Below the pieces are notes generated by a model. That model was not told the origin of the DNA. It saw only the letters and a program-made list of their open reading frames with translations, and did not search any database. This document shows positions 36,521 to 45,365 of a DNA stretch of 64,000 nucleotides, piece after piece (position 1 is the first letter of the stretch; every line of letters begins with the position of its first letter). Position numbers and translations under genes: made by a program. Source of the stretch: Streptomyces sp. NBC_01016 (lineage in GTDB: Bacteria > Actinomycetota > Actinomycetes > Streptomycetales > Streptomycetaceae); contig NZ_JAPEOQ010000001.1 in NCBI RefSeq assembly GCF_026341035.1, forward strand, positions 2,294,001 to 2,358,000, written 5' to 3'.

Positions 36521-38149
36521 CTAGTGACCGGCGCCCGCGCCGACCGTGGGCAGCTCGGTCTGGACGCCCTTGTCGCCCGCGTCGGCCGTGTAGTCCTCGC
36601 GGGACGTCTCGTCGACGCCGTCCGGGGCGTTGAACGCCTTCAGGACGAAGGTTCCGACCACGGTCACGACGACGTTCAGGACGAACGCCGTGAGGCCGAT
36701 GTAGCCGATCTCACCGATGCCGGGGATCTCCGCCGACGAGCCGCCGAAGTGCGCCTGCGTCGGCGACGCGACGCCGTACGCGGCGAGCGTGCCGTACAGC
36801 ATGCCGACCGCCCAGCCCGCGAGCAGCGCCCACCGGTGGAACCAGCGCGTGAACAGGCCGCCCACCAGGGCCGGCATCGTCTGGAGGATCCAGATGCCGC
36901 CGAGCAGCTGGAAGTTGATCGCGACGGTCTTGTCCATGGTGAGGACGAAGGCCAGCGCGCCCACCTTCACGAGCAGCGAGACCAGCTTGGAGACCTTGGT
37001 CTCCTGCGCGGGCGTCGCGTCCGGCTTGATGAAGTCCTTGTAGATGTTGCGCGTGAACAGGTTCGCCGCGGCGATGGACATGATGGCCGCGGGGACCAGC
37101 GCGCCGATGCCGATGGCGGCGAACGCGACGCCCGTGAACCAGTCGGGGAACATGTCCTCGAACAGCTGCGGAATCGCCAACTGCCCGTTCTGCACCTTGA
37201 TCCCGGCCGCGATCGCCATGAACCCGAGCAGCCCGAGCAGGCCCAGCATCAGCGAGTACAGCGGCAGGATCGTGGTGTTGCGGCGGATCACGTTGCGGCT
37301 CTTGGAGGACAGGGTCGCCGTGATCGAGTGCGGGTACATGAACAGCGCCAGGGCGGAACCGAGCGCGAGCGTCGCGTACGTCCACGTACCCGAGGAGCCC
37401 GGTGCGAGCCCCGCGACCGGTTTGCCCGCTGCTTCGTTGGCCGCGTCGAACTTGTCGTTCGCCGCCGAGAAGATGTGCTCGAACCCGCCCAGCTTGATCG
37501 GGATGTAGATGATGGCGACCGCGATCACGAGGTAGATCAGGCCGTCCTTGACGAACGCGATCAGCGCGGGCGCCCGCAGGCCCGAGGAGTACGTGTACGC
37601 GGCGAGCACGCCGAAGGCGAGCAGCAGCGGCAGGTCCTTGACGAACCAGTTGGTGTTCTCGCCGCCGCCGACGCCCATCACGTCGAGAACGGCCTGGATG
37701 CCGACCAGTTGGAGCGCGATGTACGGCATCGTGGCGAGGATGCCGGTGATCGCGACCGCGAGCGAGAGGCCCTTCGAGCCGAAGCGGCCGCGCACGAAGT
37801 CGGACGTGGTCACGTACCCGTGCTTGTGCGAGACCGACCACAGGCGCGGCAGGAAGGTGAAGATCAGCGGGTACACCAGGATCGTGTACGGCACCGCGAA
37901 GAAGCCGGAGGCGCCGGCCGCGTAGATCGCCGCGGGGACGGCGACGAAGGTGTACGCCGTGTAGAGGTCGCCGCCCAGCAGGAACCAGGTGACCCAGGTG
38001 CCGAACGAGCGGCCGCCCAGGCCCCATTCGTCGAGCGATGCTTCGTTCTCGGCCTTCCGCCAGCGCGCGGCGAGGAAGCCCATGACCGTGACGGCCACGA
38101 AGAAGATGATGAAGACGGTGAGCGCGACACCGTTGACGCCGCCGTTCAC
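36521..38149 (-). CDS. Sodium:solute symporter, MctP/ActP-like monocarboxylate transporter
   Basis: 542 aa, about 13 membrane helices, SSS family. The start MNGGVNGVALTVFIIFFVAV and the GGRSFGTWVTWFLLGGDLYTAYTF segment are typical of the MctC/MctP branch, which takes up acetate, pyruvate, lactate and propionate with Na+ or H+. A DUF3311 partner overlaps its start by four bases (38146-38149), the usual arrangement for these permeases. Together with cstA-ybdD just upstream it makes the region a pyruvate/short-acid uptake locus. The substrate among monocarboxylates is not decided by sequence. Confidence 0.88.
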   Translation of the reverse strand: MNGGVNGVALTVFIIFFVAVTVMGFLAARWRKAENEASLDEWGLGGRSFGTWVTWFLLGGDLYTAYTFVAVPAAIYAAGASGFFAVPYTILVYPLIFTFLPRLWSVSHKHGYVTTSDFVRGRFGSKGLSLAVAITGILATMPYIALQLVGIQAVLDVMGVGGGENTNWFVKDLPLLLAFGVLAAYTYSSGLRAPALIAFVKDGLIYLVIAVAIIYIPIKLGGFEHIFSAANDKFDAANEAAGKPVAGLAPGSSGTWTYATLALGSALALFMYPHSITATLSSKSRNVIRRNTTILPLYSLMLGLLGLLGFMAIAAGIKVQNGQLAIPQLFEDMFPDWFTGVAFAAIGIGALVPAAIMSIAAANLFTRNIYKDFIKPDATPAQETKVSKLVSLLVKVGALAFVLTMDKTVAINFQLLGGIWILQTMPALVGGLFTRWFHRWALLAGWAVGMLYGTLAAYGVASPTQAHFGGSSAEIPGIGEIGYIGLTAFVLNVVVTVVGTFVLKAFNAPDGVDETSREDYTADAGDKGVQTELPTVGAGAGH

Positions 38150-38412
38150 GCCTGGCCTCCAGCCGACTGAGCAGACTTACGGGCACGCTGATCGCGCTGC
38201 CACAGCTTGTACGCGGTCATCGTGAGCGCGGTCGAGATGAGCACCCAGAGCATCTGGTACCAGTAGAAGAACGGGACGCCGATGAGCGTCGGTTCGATCT
38301 TGGCGTAGGAGCTGACCCAGAGCATCGCGACGAACGGTGCGACCAGACACAGTGCAATGATCACGCGCACCGGCGTGACCACCGGTTGTTTCACTTCAGG
38401 CGCATCGGACAT
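38146..38412 (-). CDS. DUF3311 small membrane subunit of the symporter
   Basis: 88 aa with two helices (VRVIIALCLVAPFVAMLWVS and FYWYQMLWVLISTALTMTAY) and a basic C terminus. DUF3311 proteins are the obligate small partners of MctP-like SSS transporters. Translationally coupled to the symporter by an ATGA-type overlap. A GATAACGG motif lies 96 bp upstream, in a 126-bp spacer that may hold a promoter for the pair. Confidence 0.87.
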   Translation of the reverse strand: MSDAPEVKQPVVTPVRVIIALCLVAPFVAMLWVSSYAKIEPTLIGVPFFYWYQMLWVLISTALTMTAYKLWQRDQRARKSAQSAGGQA

Positions 38413-38507
38413 TCGCGGTTCCGTTCCCCTCGCTCATCAGAGATCCCACTTATCTCATGTTTAACGCCCGGGAAATCTAAGCGAGAGTCTTGATCTATGG
38501 AACCCCT

Positions 38508-38522
38508 GTCCGGATAACGGAC
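38508..38522. promoter_or_regulatory. GTCCG-N5-CGGAC inverted repeat (GATAACGG motif, site 1)
   Basis: GTCCGGATAACGGAC, 96 bp upstream of the DUF3311-symporter start. Closely similar sites lie at 40940-40954 (before cstA) and 41888-41902 (between dasR and dasA). Candidate operator; the binding protein is unknown. Confidence 0.55.
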
Positions 38523-38538
38523 CCGTTCACGGACCGCC

Positions 38539-38742
38539 TCAGCAGCAGCGGAACCCCTGCCGGGGATCCGATTCCTGGCGGTCCGTCCGCATGCGCTCGA
38601 AGTCGCGCCGGGACGGAACGGACGCACCCGGGTGGGTCTCCCCGAGGTGCGTCACGTACCGGTCGTACGCGCTCTCGTCCGTCAACTCGCGGACGAACCA
38701 CCGCACATACCTAGCCACCCGTAGAACTGCCGACGCCGGCAT
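38539..38742 (-). CDS. YbdD/YjiX family protein (CstA accessory)
   Basis: 67 aa. Matches the YbdD family: a short helical start, SAYDRYVTHLGETHPG, DFERMRTDRQ and the conserved C terminus ending RCC. In E. coli the cstA-linked ybdD is needed for full CstA pyruvate uptake. ATG 38742 overlaps the cstA stop by 32 bp; GTG 38718, overlapping by 8 bp, is an alternative start. Same operon as cstA. Confidence 0.85.
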   Translation of the reverse strand: MPASAVLRVARYVRWFVRELTDESAYDRYVTHLGETHPGASVPSRRDFERMRTDRQESDPRQGFRCC

Positions 38743-40852
38743 CGCGCGCCTCCGCCTTCTCCTCCTGTGTCGGGACGAGCCCGGCCGGTGCCACCAGCGT
38801 GGACTCGACGTACGGCGCCTCGCTCAGCCTGGACGACTGCGGGTTCCGTACGTGCTTCACGCATACCCGCAGCGCGTCGAGGACCACCACGATGATGAGG
38901 AGGGCGAGCGCGGCCGAAAGGATGCCGTCCACCGTGGAGTTGGTGACCACGGTGTGCATGTCGTCCATGGTCTTGGCGGGCGGCAGGATCTTTCCGGCGT
39001 CGATGGCGTCCTGGTAGTTCGAGCGCTGCTGGAAGAAGCCGACGCGCGGGTCGGACGAGAACACCTTCTGCCAGCTGGCGGTCAGCGTCACGACGGTGTC
39101 CCAGACCAGCGGGATCCCGGTGATCCAGGCCCACTTGAGCCGCCCCGACTTCACGAGCAGCGTCGTGCAGACGGCGAGGGCGACGGCGGCGAGCAGCTGG
39201 TTGGAGATGCCGAAGATCGGGAAGAGCTGGTTGATCCCGCCGAGCGGCTCGTGCACGCCGACCCACAGGAAGTAGCCCCAGAGGCCGACGACTACGGCGC
39301 TGGTGAGCAGGAGCCCCGGCTTCCAGCTGATGTTCTTGAACGGCTTGTAGATGTTGCCGAGCATGTCCTGGAGCATGAAGCGGCCCACGCGCGTGCCCGC
39401 GTCGAGCGCGGTCAGGATGAACAGCGCCTCGAACATGATCGCGAAGTGGTACCAGAAGGCGCGCAGTCCGCCCCCGGTCACCTGCGAGAAGATCTCCGAG
39501 ACGCCGACGGCGAGCGTCGGCGCACCGCCCGTACGGGACAGCAGGCTCGCCTCCTCGACGTTCTTCGCGGCCTGCGCGAGTTCCGCCGGCGAGATCGAGT
39601 ACCCGAAGCCCGCGACGGCCTGCGACGCGGACTGCACGCTGTCGCCGATGACTCCGGCGGGCGCGTTCATCGCGAAGTAGAGCCCGGGGTCGATGATGCT
39701 CGCGGCGACGAGCGCCATCACGGCCACGGCCGACTCCATCAGCATGGAGCCGTAGCCGATCATCCGGACCTGCGTCTCCTTCTGGATCATCTTCGGTGTC
39801 GTGCCGGAGGAGATCAGCGCGTGGAAGCCGGAGAGCGCGCCGCACGCGATGGTGATGAAGACGAAGGGGAAGAGCGAGCCCGCGAAGACCGGGCCGTCGC
39901 CGCGCGAGGCGAACTCGGTGACCGGGTCCATCTTCAGCGTCGGCAGCGCGACCACGACACCGATGGCGAGCAGCGCGATGGTGCCGAGCTTCATGAACGT
40001 CGACAGATAGTCGCGCGGCGCGAGCAGCATCCACACCGGCAGGACCGAGGCGACGAACCCGTAGATCACCATCCAGATCACGAGCGTCGAGGGCGCGAGC
40101 GTGAAGGTGCCGGCCCACGAGGACTCGGCGACCCAGCGGCCCGCGATGAGCGCGATCAGCAGCAGCGCGACCCCGATGAGCGACACCTCGGACACCCGTC
40201 CGGGGCGCAGCACCCGCAGATAGAAGCCCATGAGCAGCGCGATCGGGATCGTCATCGCGATGGAGAAGGTGCCCCACGGAGACTCGGCGAGCGCGTTCAC
40301 CACGACCAGGGCGAGCACCCCGAGCAGGATGATCATGATGGCGAAGGCGGCGACCAGGGCGGCGGCCCCGCCGACCAGGCCGATCTCCTCGCGCGCCATC
40401 TGCCCGAGCGAACGCCCGTCGCGCCGCGTCGAGAAGAACAGCACGACCATGTCCTGCACGGCGCCCGCGAAGATCACGCCGACGATGATCCAGATGGTGC
40501 CCGGCAGATACCCCATCTGCGCCGCGAGCACGGGCCCGACCAGCGGTCCCGCCCCCGCGATGGCCGCGAAGTGGTGCCCGAGCAGCACGCGCCGGTCGGT
40601 GGGGTGGAAGTCCATGCCGTTGCCCAGCCGCTCGGCGGGCGTGGCCCGCTTCCCGTCGACCTTCAGCACCTTGTTCGCGATGAACTTCGCGTAGAAGCGG
40701 TAGGCGATGGCGTACGTCCCGAGGGCGGCGGCCACCATCCACGCGGCGGAGACCTCCTCGCCGCGGGCGAGCGCGAGTACGGACCAGCCGGCCGCGCCCA
40801 CGAGGGCGACGACGGTCCACAGGATCACGGTCTTAGGAGAAGCGGTACGCAC
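38711..40852 (-). CDS. cstA: Carbon starvation protein CstA (pyruvate/peptide transporter)
   Basis: 713 aa, about 16-18 helices. The CstA core is clear: GNGMDFHPTDRRVLLGHHFAAIAGAGPLVGPVLAAQ (residues about 75-110) and GYLPGTIWIIVGVIFAGAVQDM. CstA/BtsT proteins import pyruvate with protons, earlier described as peptide transporters. I start at GTG 40852 because GGAGG lies 8 nt upstream; ATG 40873 lies before that RBS. A GATAACGG site lies about 90 bp upstream of the start, between dasR and cstA. Confidence 0.93.
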   Translation of the reverse strand: MRTASPKTVILWTVVALVGAAGWSVLALARGEEVSAAWMVAAALGTYAIAYRFYAKFIANKVLKVDGKRATPAERLGNGMDFHPTDRRVLLGHHFAAIAGAGPLVGPVLAAQMGYLPGTIWIIVGVIFAGAVQDMVVLFFSTRRDGRSLGQMAREEIGLVGGAAALVAAFAIMIILLGVLALVVVNALAESPWGTFSIAMTIPIALLMGFYLRVLRPGRVSEVSLIGVALLLIALIAGRWVAESSWAGTFTLAPSTLVIWMVIYGFVASVLPVWMLLAPRDYLSTFMKLGTIALLAIGVVVALPTLKMDPVTEFASRGDGPVFAGSLFPFVFITIACGALSGFHALISSGTTPKMIQKETQVRMIGYGSMLMESAVAVMALVAASIIDPGLYFAMNAPAGVIGDSVQSASQAVAGFGYSISPAELAQAAKNVEEASLLSRTGGAPTLAVGVSEIFSQVTGGGLRAFWYHFAIMFEALFILTALDAGTRVGRFMLQDMLGNIYKPFKNISWKPGLLLTSAVVVGLWGYFLWVGVHEPLGGINQLFPIFGISNQLLAAVALAVCTTLLVKSGRLKWAWITGIPLVWDTVVTLTASWQKVFSSDPRVGFFQQRSNYQDAIDAGKILPPAKTMDDMHTVVTNSTVDGILSAALALLIIVVVLDALRVCVKHVRNPQSSRLSEAPYVESTLVAPAGLVPTQEEKAEARDAGVGSSTGG

Positions 40853-40939
40853 TGGTGGGTCCTCCCCGTCCATGCGACGACGGGAGGACCGTAAGCCAGA
40901 AATGTGATCTGCGCTACACCGCGTGCCGGAAAGCGTCTA

Positions 40940-40954
40940 CTCCGTTATCCGGGG
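40940..40954. promoter_or_regulatory. GATAACGG motif, site 2 (upstream of cstA)
   Basis: CTCCGTTATCCGGGG on the plus strand, that is CCCCGGATAACGGAG on the minus strand, 88 bp before the cstA start. Shares CCGGATAACGGA with site 1. Confidence 0.5.
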
Positions 40955-40978
40955 CGGGAGTTGGGGCTCGTGCGGGGG

Positions 40979-41825
<847 letters not shown>

Positions 41826-41887
41826 CGCCGGGGTGCTCGAAGGTGGTCAACGCCCTTGCCCTGCTTGGCGGATGCGGCCCGGGTGTC

Positions 41888-41902
41888 GTTCCGATAACGG
41901 AC
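41888..41902. promoter_or_regulatory. GATAACGG motif, site 3 (dasR-dasA intergenic)
   Basis: GTTCCGATAACGGAC, 13 of 15 bases identical to site 1. It lies 145 bp before dasR and 182 bp before dasA in the 340-bp divergent spacer, which also holds three dre-type sites and a TTGACA (41926-41931). Confidence 0.5.
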
Positions 41903-41936
41903 GCGGGGACCTCTCTCGGCCACTCTTGACAGCCCT

Positions 41937-41952
41937 ATTGGTCTGGGCCAAG
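41937..41952. promoter_or_regulatory. Second dre-like site upstream of dasA
   Basis: ATTGGTCTGGGCCAAG, 11 of 16 to the dre consensus, directly downstream of TTGACA (41926-41931), so repression by blocking the -35/-10 region is plausible. Lies nine bases before the stronger dre. Confidence 0.6.
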
Positions 41953-41960
41953 CTCCCCGT

Positions 41961-41976
41961 ACTGGTCTACACCATT
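41961..41976. promoter_or_regulatory. Main dre upstream of dasA
   Basis: ACTGGTCTACACCATT, the sequence I recall for the S. coelicolor dasA operator; 108 bp before dasA ATG. Confidence 0.88.
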
Positions 41977-42083
41977 AAAGATCAGGTCCCAGTCCCATCA
42001 GTCGGATCCGCGTACGCAGACGTGTGCTTGCCGTATGTCATCGCTGTGGGTGGGGGGTTGCAGGCATCCCTGAGGAGGGTGAC

Positions 42084-43388
42084 ATGAAGCGCAAGCTCAT
42101 AGCGGCCGTCGGCGTCGCGGCCATGATGTCCGCGGTCGCTGCGTGTGGGGGCGACGGCGGCAGCAATGCCGGCAAGGACCCGAAGGACCGCACCGGCGAC
42201 GTCACGGTCTGGCTGATGGTCGACGCGCAGAGCACCTGGCCAGGCCTGGTCAAGGACGTCAACGCGCAGTTCAAGAAGAAGTACCCGAAGGTCAAGGTCA
42301 ACGTCTCGTACCAGCAGTGGGCGGACAAGGCCAAGAAGCTCGACACCGCCCTGGGCGGCGACAAGTTCCCTGACGTCGTCGAGCTCGGCAACACCGAGAC
42401 CATGCAGTACATCCTCAACGGGGCGCTCGCCGAGATCGACCCGAAGAAGTACGACAACAGCGACTCCTGGATCAAGGGCCTCAAGGACACCTGCTCCTTC
42501 GAGGGCAAGATGTACTGCGTCCCGTACTACTCCAGTGCGCGCGTCGCCATCTACAACAAGGACCTGCTGAAGTCGGCCACCGGCTCCGACAAGCTGCCCA
42601 CCGACGAGTCCGCGTTCCTCAAGGCGATGGACAAGGAGACGGCGAAGCAGGGCGCGAAGGACAAGCGCTTCTCCTCCCTGTACCTGCCGGGCCGCTACTG
42701 GTACGCCGCCATGTCCTACGTCCAGGCGTACGGCGGCAGCATCGCCTCGTACGACGACGGCACCAAGAAGTGGAAGGGCACCCTGTCCGACGCCAAGTCG
42801 CAGGAAGGCATCCAGCACTTCATCGACCTGGTGAAGAAGTACAACAAGGGCGACATCACCAAGGACGAGCAGGACCACGCCAATGTGATGGCCAACGAGA
42901 AGGCCGGCGTCCTGTACGGCAACGGCTGGGAGGCCGGCTCCGTCGTCGACGGCAAGGCCAACGGCAACCCGAAGCTGAAGGACAAGATCGCCGTCGCCTC
43001 CATGCCGGGCCCGAACGGCAAGACCCTGCCGTCCTTCGTCGGCGGCTCCGACCTCGCCGTCACGCAGAAGTCGAAGAACGCGGACCTCGCCGAGGACTGG
43101 ATCTCCATGTTCACGAGCGAGAAGTCCCAGGAGGTCCTCACCTCCAAGAACGTGCTGCCGAGCAACACCAAGCAGCTGCAGCCGCTGAAGGAGAAGGCGG
43201 AGACCGAAGCCGCGGCGAACGCGGTGGAGAGCGCCTGGTTCACGCCGATCGCCCCGGGCTGGACCGCGATCGAGAAGGAGGAGGTCCTGAAGAACATGCT
43301 TCTCGACATCCTCAAGGGCAAGTCCGTCGCCACGGCCACCAAGGCGGCCGACGCCAAGATCGACGAGCTGATCAACAAGGAGTCCTGA
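42084..43388 (+). CDS. dasA: Chitobiose-binding lipoprotein DasA
   Basis: 434 aa, family 1 solute-binding protein. The signal peptide MKRKLIAAVGVAAMMSAVAAC ends in a lipobox (AVAAC), so Cys21 is lipidated. Mature domain with DVTVWLMVDAQSTWPGLVKD and WFTPIAPGWTAIEKEEVL as in DasA. It captures N,N'-diacetylchitobiose for DasBC. ATG 42084 has GAGGAGGGTGAC just upstream. Strong dre sites precede it; a hairpin separates it from dasB, so DasA is likely made in excess over the permeases. Confidence 0.96.
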   Translation: MKRKLIAAVGVAAMMSAVAACGGDGGSNAGKDPKDRTGDVTVWLMVDAQSTWPGLVKDVNAQFKKKYPKVKVNVSYQQWADKAKKLDTALGGDKFPDVVELGNTETMQYILNGALAEIDPKKYDNSDSWIKGLKDTCSFEGKMYCVPYYSSARVAIYNKDLLKSATGSDKLPTDESAFLKAMDKETAKQGAKDKRFSSLYLPGRYWYAAMSYVQAYGGSIASYDDGTKKWKGTLSDAKSQEGIQHFIDLVKKYNKGDITKDEQDHANVMANEKAGVLYGNGWEAGSVVDGKANGNPKLKDKIAVASMPGPNGKTLPSFVGGSDLAVTQKSKNADLAEDWISMFTSEKSQEVLTSKNVLPSNTKQLQPLKEKAETEAAANAVESAWFTPIAPGWTAIEKEEVLKNMLLDILKGKSVATATKAADAKIDELINKES

Positions 43389-43410
43389 GCCTTCGGGCTC
43401 CGGAGCGAGG

Positions 43411-43438
43411 GGCGGGGCCGACATCGTTCGGCTCCGCC
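43411..43438 (+). terminator. Stem-loop between dasA and dasB (attenuator-like)
   Basis: GGCGGGGCCGA (43411-43421) pairs with TCGGCTCCGCC (43428-43438), one G-T wobble, followed by a pyrimidine-rich tract. It lies inside the operon, as seen after many binding-protein genes, where it can cause partial termination or protect dasA mRNA. Confidence 0.65.
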
Positions 43439-43485
43439 GTTCCCCCTCCTCTCCTCTTTCGCTGAGAACGAGAAAGGTCAGCCAC

Positions 43486-44493
43486 GTGACTGCCGCCGAC
43501 ACCAAGGCCGCCGGGCCGCCGCCCCGCACGGCGGACGCTCCGGAAGGGGACGTGCTCACCAAGGGCACCAAGGGTCCCCGCGGCACCGGCCGCCCCCCGC
43601 GGAAGAAGGGGGCGTCGCTCCCTTACCTCCTGATCCTGCCGGCGATCGTCGCGCTGGCTGCCGTCTATGCGTACCCCCTGGTCAAGACCGTGATCATGTC
43701 CTTCCAGGACATGGGGCGCCGCGAGCTGTGGACGGGCGAGAGCCCGCCGTGGGTCGGCTTCGACCAGTTCACCAACATCCTCGGCGACGCGGAGTTCTGG
43801 CAGGTCACCGTCCGCACGGTGGTCTTCATGGTGGTCTGTGTCGCGCTCACCATGGCGATCGGCCTGCTGGTCTCCCTGCTGATGATGCGCCTGTCGACCT
43901 GGGTGCGGCTCACGCTCACCACGGCTCTGATCGCCGCCTGGTCGATGCCGCTGCTCGTCGCCTCCTCGATCTTCCGCTGGCTCGCCGACTCCGACTACGG
44001 CCTGGTCAACACGCTCATCGCCAAGGTCGCCGGCGACGACTTCCTCGGACACAACTGGTTCCTCGACCCGCTTCAGGGCTTCTCGATCATCGCCGCGCTC
44101 GTCATCTGGGGCGCCGTCCCGTTCGTCGTGATCACCCTGTACGCGGCCCTCACCCAGGTCCCCGGAGAGCTCACCGAGGCCGCCCAGCTCGACGGCGCCA
44201 GCGCGTTCGGTGTCTTCCGCTTCGTCACCTGGCCGGTCATCAAGCCCGTCTTCACCATGGTCACCACGCTCTCGGTGATCTGGGACTTCAACGTCTTCGG
44301 GCAGATCTGGCTGCTGCGCGGCAACAAGCCCGAACCGGACTACGAAACCCTCGGCCTCTACTCCTTTTCCAAGGCGTTCACGTCGACGTCCTTCAGCCAG
44401 GGCACCGCGATCGCCCTCATCACCGTTCTGCTGCTCTCCGGGGTGGCCGTGTACTACCTGCGCCAGCTCATGAAGACAGGAGAGGTCGAATGA
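43486..44493 (+). CDS. dasB: Chitobiose ABC transporter permease DasB
   Basis: 335 aa, MalF-type permease with a Pro/Arg-rich cytoplasmic N terminus (TGRPPRKKGASLPYLLILPA) and six helices. The coupling (EAA) loop reads ELTEAAQLDGASAFGVFRFVTWPVI. GTG 43486 is preceded by AAAGG. It overlaps dasC by four bases. An ATPase gene is absent from the cluster; in S. coelicolor the shared ATPase MsiK serves, so the same is likely here. Confidence 0.95.
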   Translation: MTAADTKAAGPPPRTADAPEGDVLTKGTKGPRGTGRPPRKKGASLPYLLILPAIVALAAVYAYPLVKTVIMSFQDMGRRELWTGESPPWVGFDQFTNILGDAEFWQVTVRTVVFMVVCVALTMAIGLLVSLLMMRLSTWVRLTLTTALIAAWSMPLLVASSIFRWLADSDYGLVNTLIAKVAGDDFLGHNWFLDPLQGFSIIAALVIWGAVPFVVITLYAALTQVPGELTEAAQLDGASAFGVFRFVTWPVIKPVFTMVTTLSVIWDFNVFGQIWLLRGNKPEPDYETLGLYSFSKAFTSTSFSQGTAIALITVLLLSGVAVYYLRQLMKTGEVE

Positions 44494-45356
44494 GCGCCTC
44501 CACCGCACCGGTCAAGGAGGGGCTGCGCCCCGACCGCAAGAAGACCAGGCTCGGCTACAACGTTCTCGGGCTCGTCATCGCCGTCGTGATGGCCTTCCCG
44601 GTCTACTGGCTCATCGTCTCGGCGCTGCGCCCCAACCACGAGATCCGCTCCTACGACCAGACGCTGTGGCCTTCGTCGATCACCTTCGACAACTTCGCCC
44701 GCGCCGTGAAGCAGCCGAACTTCGGCACCGCGATCGAGTCCAGCCTCATCATCTCGATCACGGCCGTCGTCGGTGGCATGGTCATCGCGACCCTCGCGGC
44801 CCTCGCCATCGGACGGTTCCGCTTCACCGGCCGGCGCGCGCTCCTCATGGCGATGATCCTGGTCCAGATGCTGCCGCCGACCGCGATGCTCATCCCCATC
44901 TACACCCAGCTCAACGCGATGGGCGGCCTCAACGAGTACTGGGGCGTCATCGTCGTCTACCTCGTCTCCACGCTGCCCTTCGCCACGGTGATGATCCGCG
45001 GCTTCGTGGTCAACATCCCCGTGGAGCTGGAGGAGTCGGCGATGGTCGACGGCTGTACGCGGATGGGAGCGTTCCGCCGCGTCGTCTTCCCGCTGCTCGC
45101 CCCCGGCCTCGCCGCGTCCTCGATCTTCGCCCTCGTCAACGCGTGGAATGAGTACCTGTTCGCGTACATCCTGATGAACGAGGACTCGAAGTACACGCTT
45201 AACGTGTGGCTGATGACGTTCACGACCGAACGAGGCACCGACTACGGCGCGTTGATGGCCGCGTCCACGATGATCGCTCTGCCGGTGGTGATCTTCTTCA
45301 TGTTCATCCAGAAGAAGATGGCCACAGGACTCACATCCGGCGCCGTGAAGGGATAA
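44490..45356 (+). CDS. dasC: Chitobiose ABC transporter permease DasC
   Basis: 288 aa, MalG-type permease with six helices; coupling loop ELEESAMVDGCTRMGAFRRVVFPLL. The ATG overlaps the dasB stop (ATGA) and has AGGAGAGG upstream, so the two permeases are translationally coupled. It partners DasB and DasA. The GH3 gene follows 9 bp after the stop. Confidence 0.95.
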   Translation: MSASTAPVKEGLRPDRKKTRLGYNVLGLVIAVVMAFPVYWLIVSALRPNHEIRSYDQTLWPSSITFDNFARAVKQPNFGTAIESSLIISITAVVGGMVIATLAALAIGRFRFTGRRALLMAMILVQMLPPTAMLIPIYTQLNAMGGLNEYWGVIVVYLVSTLPFATVMIRGFVVNIPVELEESAMVDGCTRMGAFRRVVFPLLAPGLAASSIFALVNAWNEYLFAYILMNEDSKYTLNVWLMTFTTERGTDYGALMAASTMIALPVVIFFMFIQKKMATGLTSGAVKG

Positions 45357-45365
45357 CGCCGCACG

